A DNA stretch of 64,000 bases from positions 1,116,001-1,180,000 of the forward strand of contig JAUCEF010000001.1 in the NCBI GenBank assembly GCA_033558025.1, read 5' to 3'. The notes under the pieces are model-generated. The model was not told where the DNA came from and made no database searches. It was given only the letters and a program-made list of their open reading frames with translations. Origin of the DNA: Phytophthora sp. 'mugwort'. Taxonomy: Eukaryota > Oomycota > Peronosporomycetes > Peronosporales > Peronosporaceae. This document shows, piece by piece, positions 63,121-64,000 of this stretch (positions are counted from its first letter, which is position 1; each line of letters opens with the position of its first letter). The position numbers and the translations under genes are program-made.

Positions 63121-64000
63121 CCTCCGCAGTTAAGCAAATATAGCTTTGCGTGATCTGTCATTTTCCATTATGTATGAGTTGTTGATCATGAAGTCATTAT
63201 TGATGTTCTGGGTTGTACGTCTTGCATGACAATATTTAACTTGCTGCTTCGTCCTACATTCATATACATGCCATAATCGGCGGCCCTGGGTATTTTCCCC
63301 TTTGTAGCGTGTACCACGCTTTCTTCAGCTTCGGCCGCTGACTGTCCTTCTCTATCCTGGAGTCCGCGACGCGTAGCAAGCGTGGAGATACCATTGTAAG
63401 ATCCTCGTATGGTACGAGGCTCGCACTTGTCGCGCACTGCCACTAACGCGGAGTCCACCCATACAGACATTCACCGTTCTTGATGTCAAGTGGAACATGG
63501 ATTGGTCAGACGTGAAGCAAACTTTTCGAGGACTGTAGAGAAGTACATGTAGAGAAGGTGGCTAATCATAACGGACGGCTATCAGGGGCGTTGCGTAGCT
63601 CTAAGCGAGTAACGTTCACGTCTTGATTCCGTTGGACTTCCATCCCTGCAATCATCTATTTAGTACGACTCTATCCAGGATAGACGCGGTCGTTTTGTCA
63701 ATTTGCGAACGAGACACTCGATCTTTCTGCGTCAAGATTGGTCATTTGAGACAAATGCAATATATTCTATGTTCGGAATTTCCGTTGTGTAGCCATCTGG
63801 TGCTACCAGGTGGGAGAGATGCCTGGATGTTCGTGGCAGTGCCCACAATACTCGCAGTTCAATGGCTGGCACGGCCATCCCTCTGCCACATTGGACTTCC
63901 ACCGTATGCCTCTGTTGTCCTTCAGTTTTCAATTGAGCGATTGCAGTTACAACGTCAAACGATGGTTCGCTCACCGTCTCGGCAGTACGAAGATGAATCG
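63121..64000 (-). other. Terminal stretch with unassigned minus-strand frames
   Basis: Frames 63974-63732 and 63470-63186 (minus) may belong to one decayed gene: the second has a hydrophilic 94-codon frame starting MSVWVDSALVAVRDKCEPRT. A CEYCGHCHEH phrase in another minus frame near 63830 resembles a zinc knuckle. No family can be named. Confidence 0.3.

Overview
The window reads as nuclear DNA of an oomycete, most likely Phytophthora or a close relative. Host genes are compact, have few short GT-AG introns and sit only 60-350 bp apart. Two of them carry TCATTT initiator-like motifs 30-40 nt before the ATG. The gene families present (a secreted pectin methylesterase, an M96-type bZIP-like protein) and the transposon mix also fit. 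Species cannot be fixed from the sequence alone.

Layout. (1) 1-9.3 kb is a gene-dense island: the N-terminal end of a phosphotriesterase-related gene (-), a three-exon MOB1 (+), a FAIM-like/WW protein (-) and five tandem alpha/beta-hydrolase paralogues (one -, four +). (2) 9.4-24.6 kb is transposon-rich: a broken Tigger/pogo transposase, a decayed Ty3/gypsy chromovirus (+), and a second chromovirus (-, 16409-21207) inserted in the first one's probable 3' LTR with a CCTTA target duplication. (3) 24.7-25.7 kb holds one intact secreted pectin methylesterase. (4) 26.4-46.9 kb is again transposon-rich: a FAR1-type MULE relic, a pogo relic, a Merlin/IS1595-type transposase, a second MULE split by a third chromovirus (35184-40951, LTRs about 98% identical, CTGCA duplication), an unidentified coiled-coil relic and a fourth chromovirus (-). 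(5) 47.2-49.2 kb holds an intact M96/bZIP-like gene (-) next to a divergently oriented decayed paralogue (+). (6) 49.5-63.1 kb holds pogo, Ty1/copia, hAT, Tc1-like, PIF/Harbinger (complete with TIRs, TAA duplication and both genes) and a second hAT. The last 0.9 kb is unresolved.

Six genes have full-length, uninterrupted frames with key residues in place: MOB1 (Hippo/mitotic-exit kinase adaptor), the five hydrolases counted as one family, pectinesterase, the FAIM/WW gene, the M96-like gene, and (partial) PTER. Nearly all else is mobile DNA in various stages of decay. I found no convincing unknown defence or metabolic system. The most unusual features are the hydrolase array, the two nested LTR insertions with exact boundaries, the M96 gene/pseudogene pair, an in-frame hAT-copia junction and two unexplained long inverted repeats. 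Several displayed start codons of open frames here are TTG or GTG; I moved these to the first ATG.
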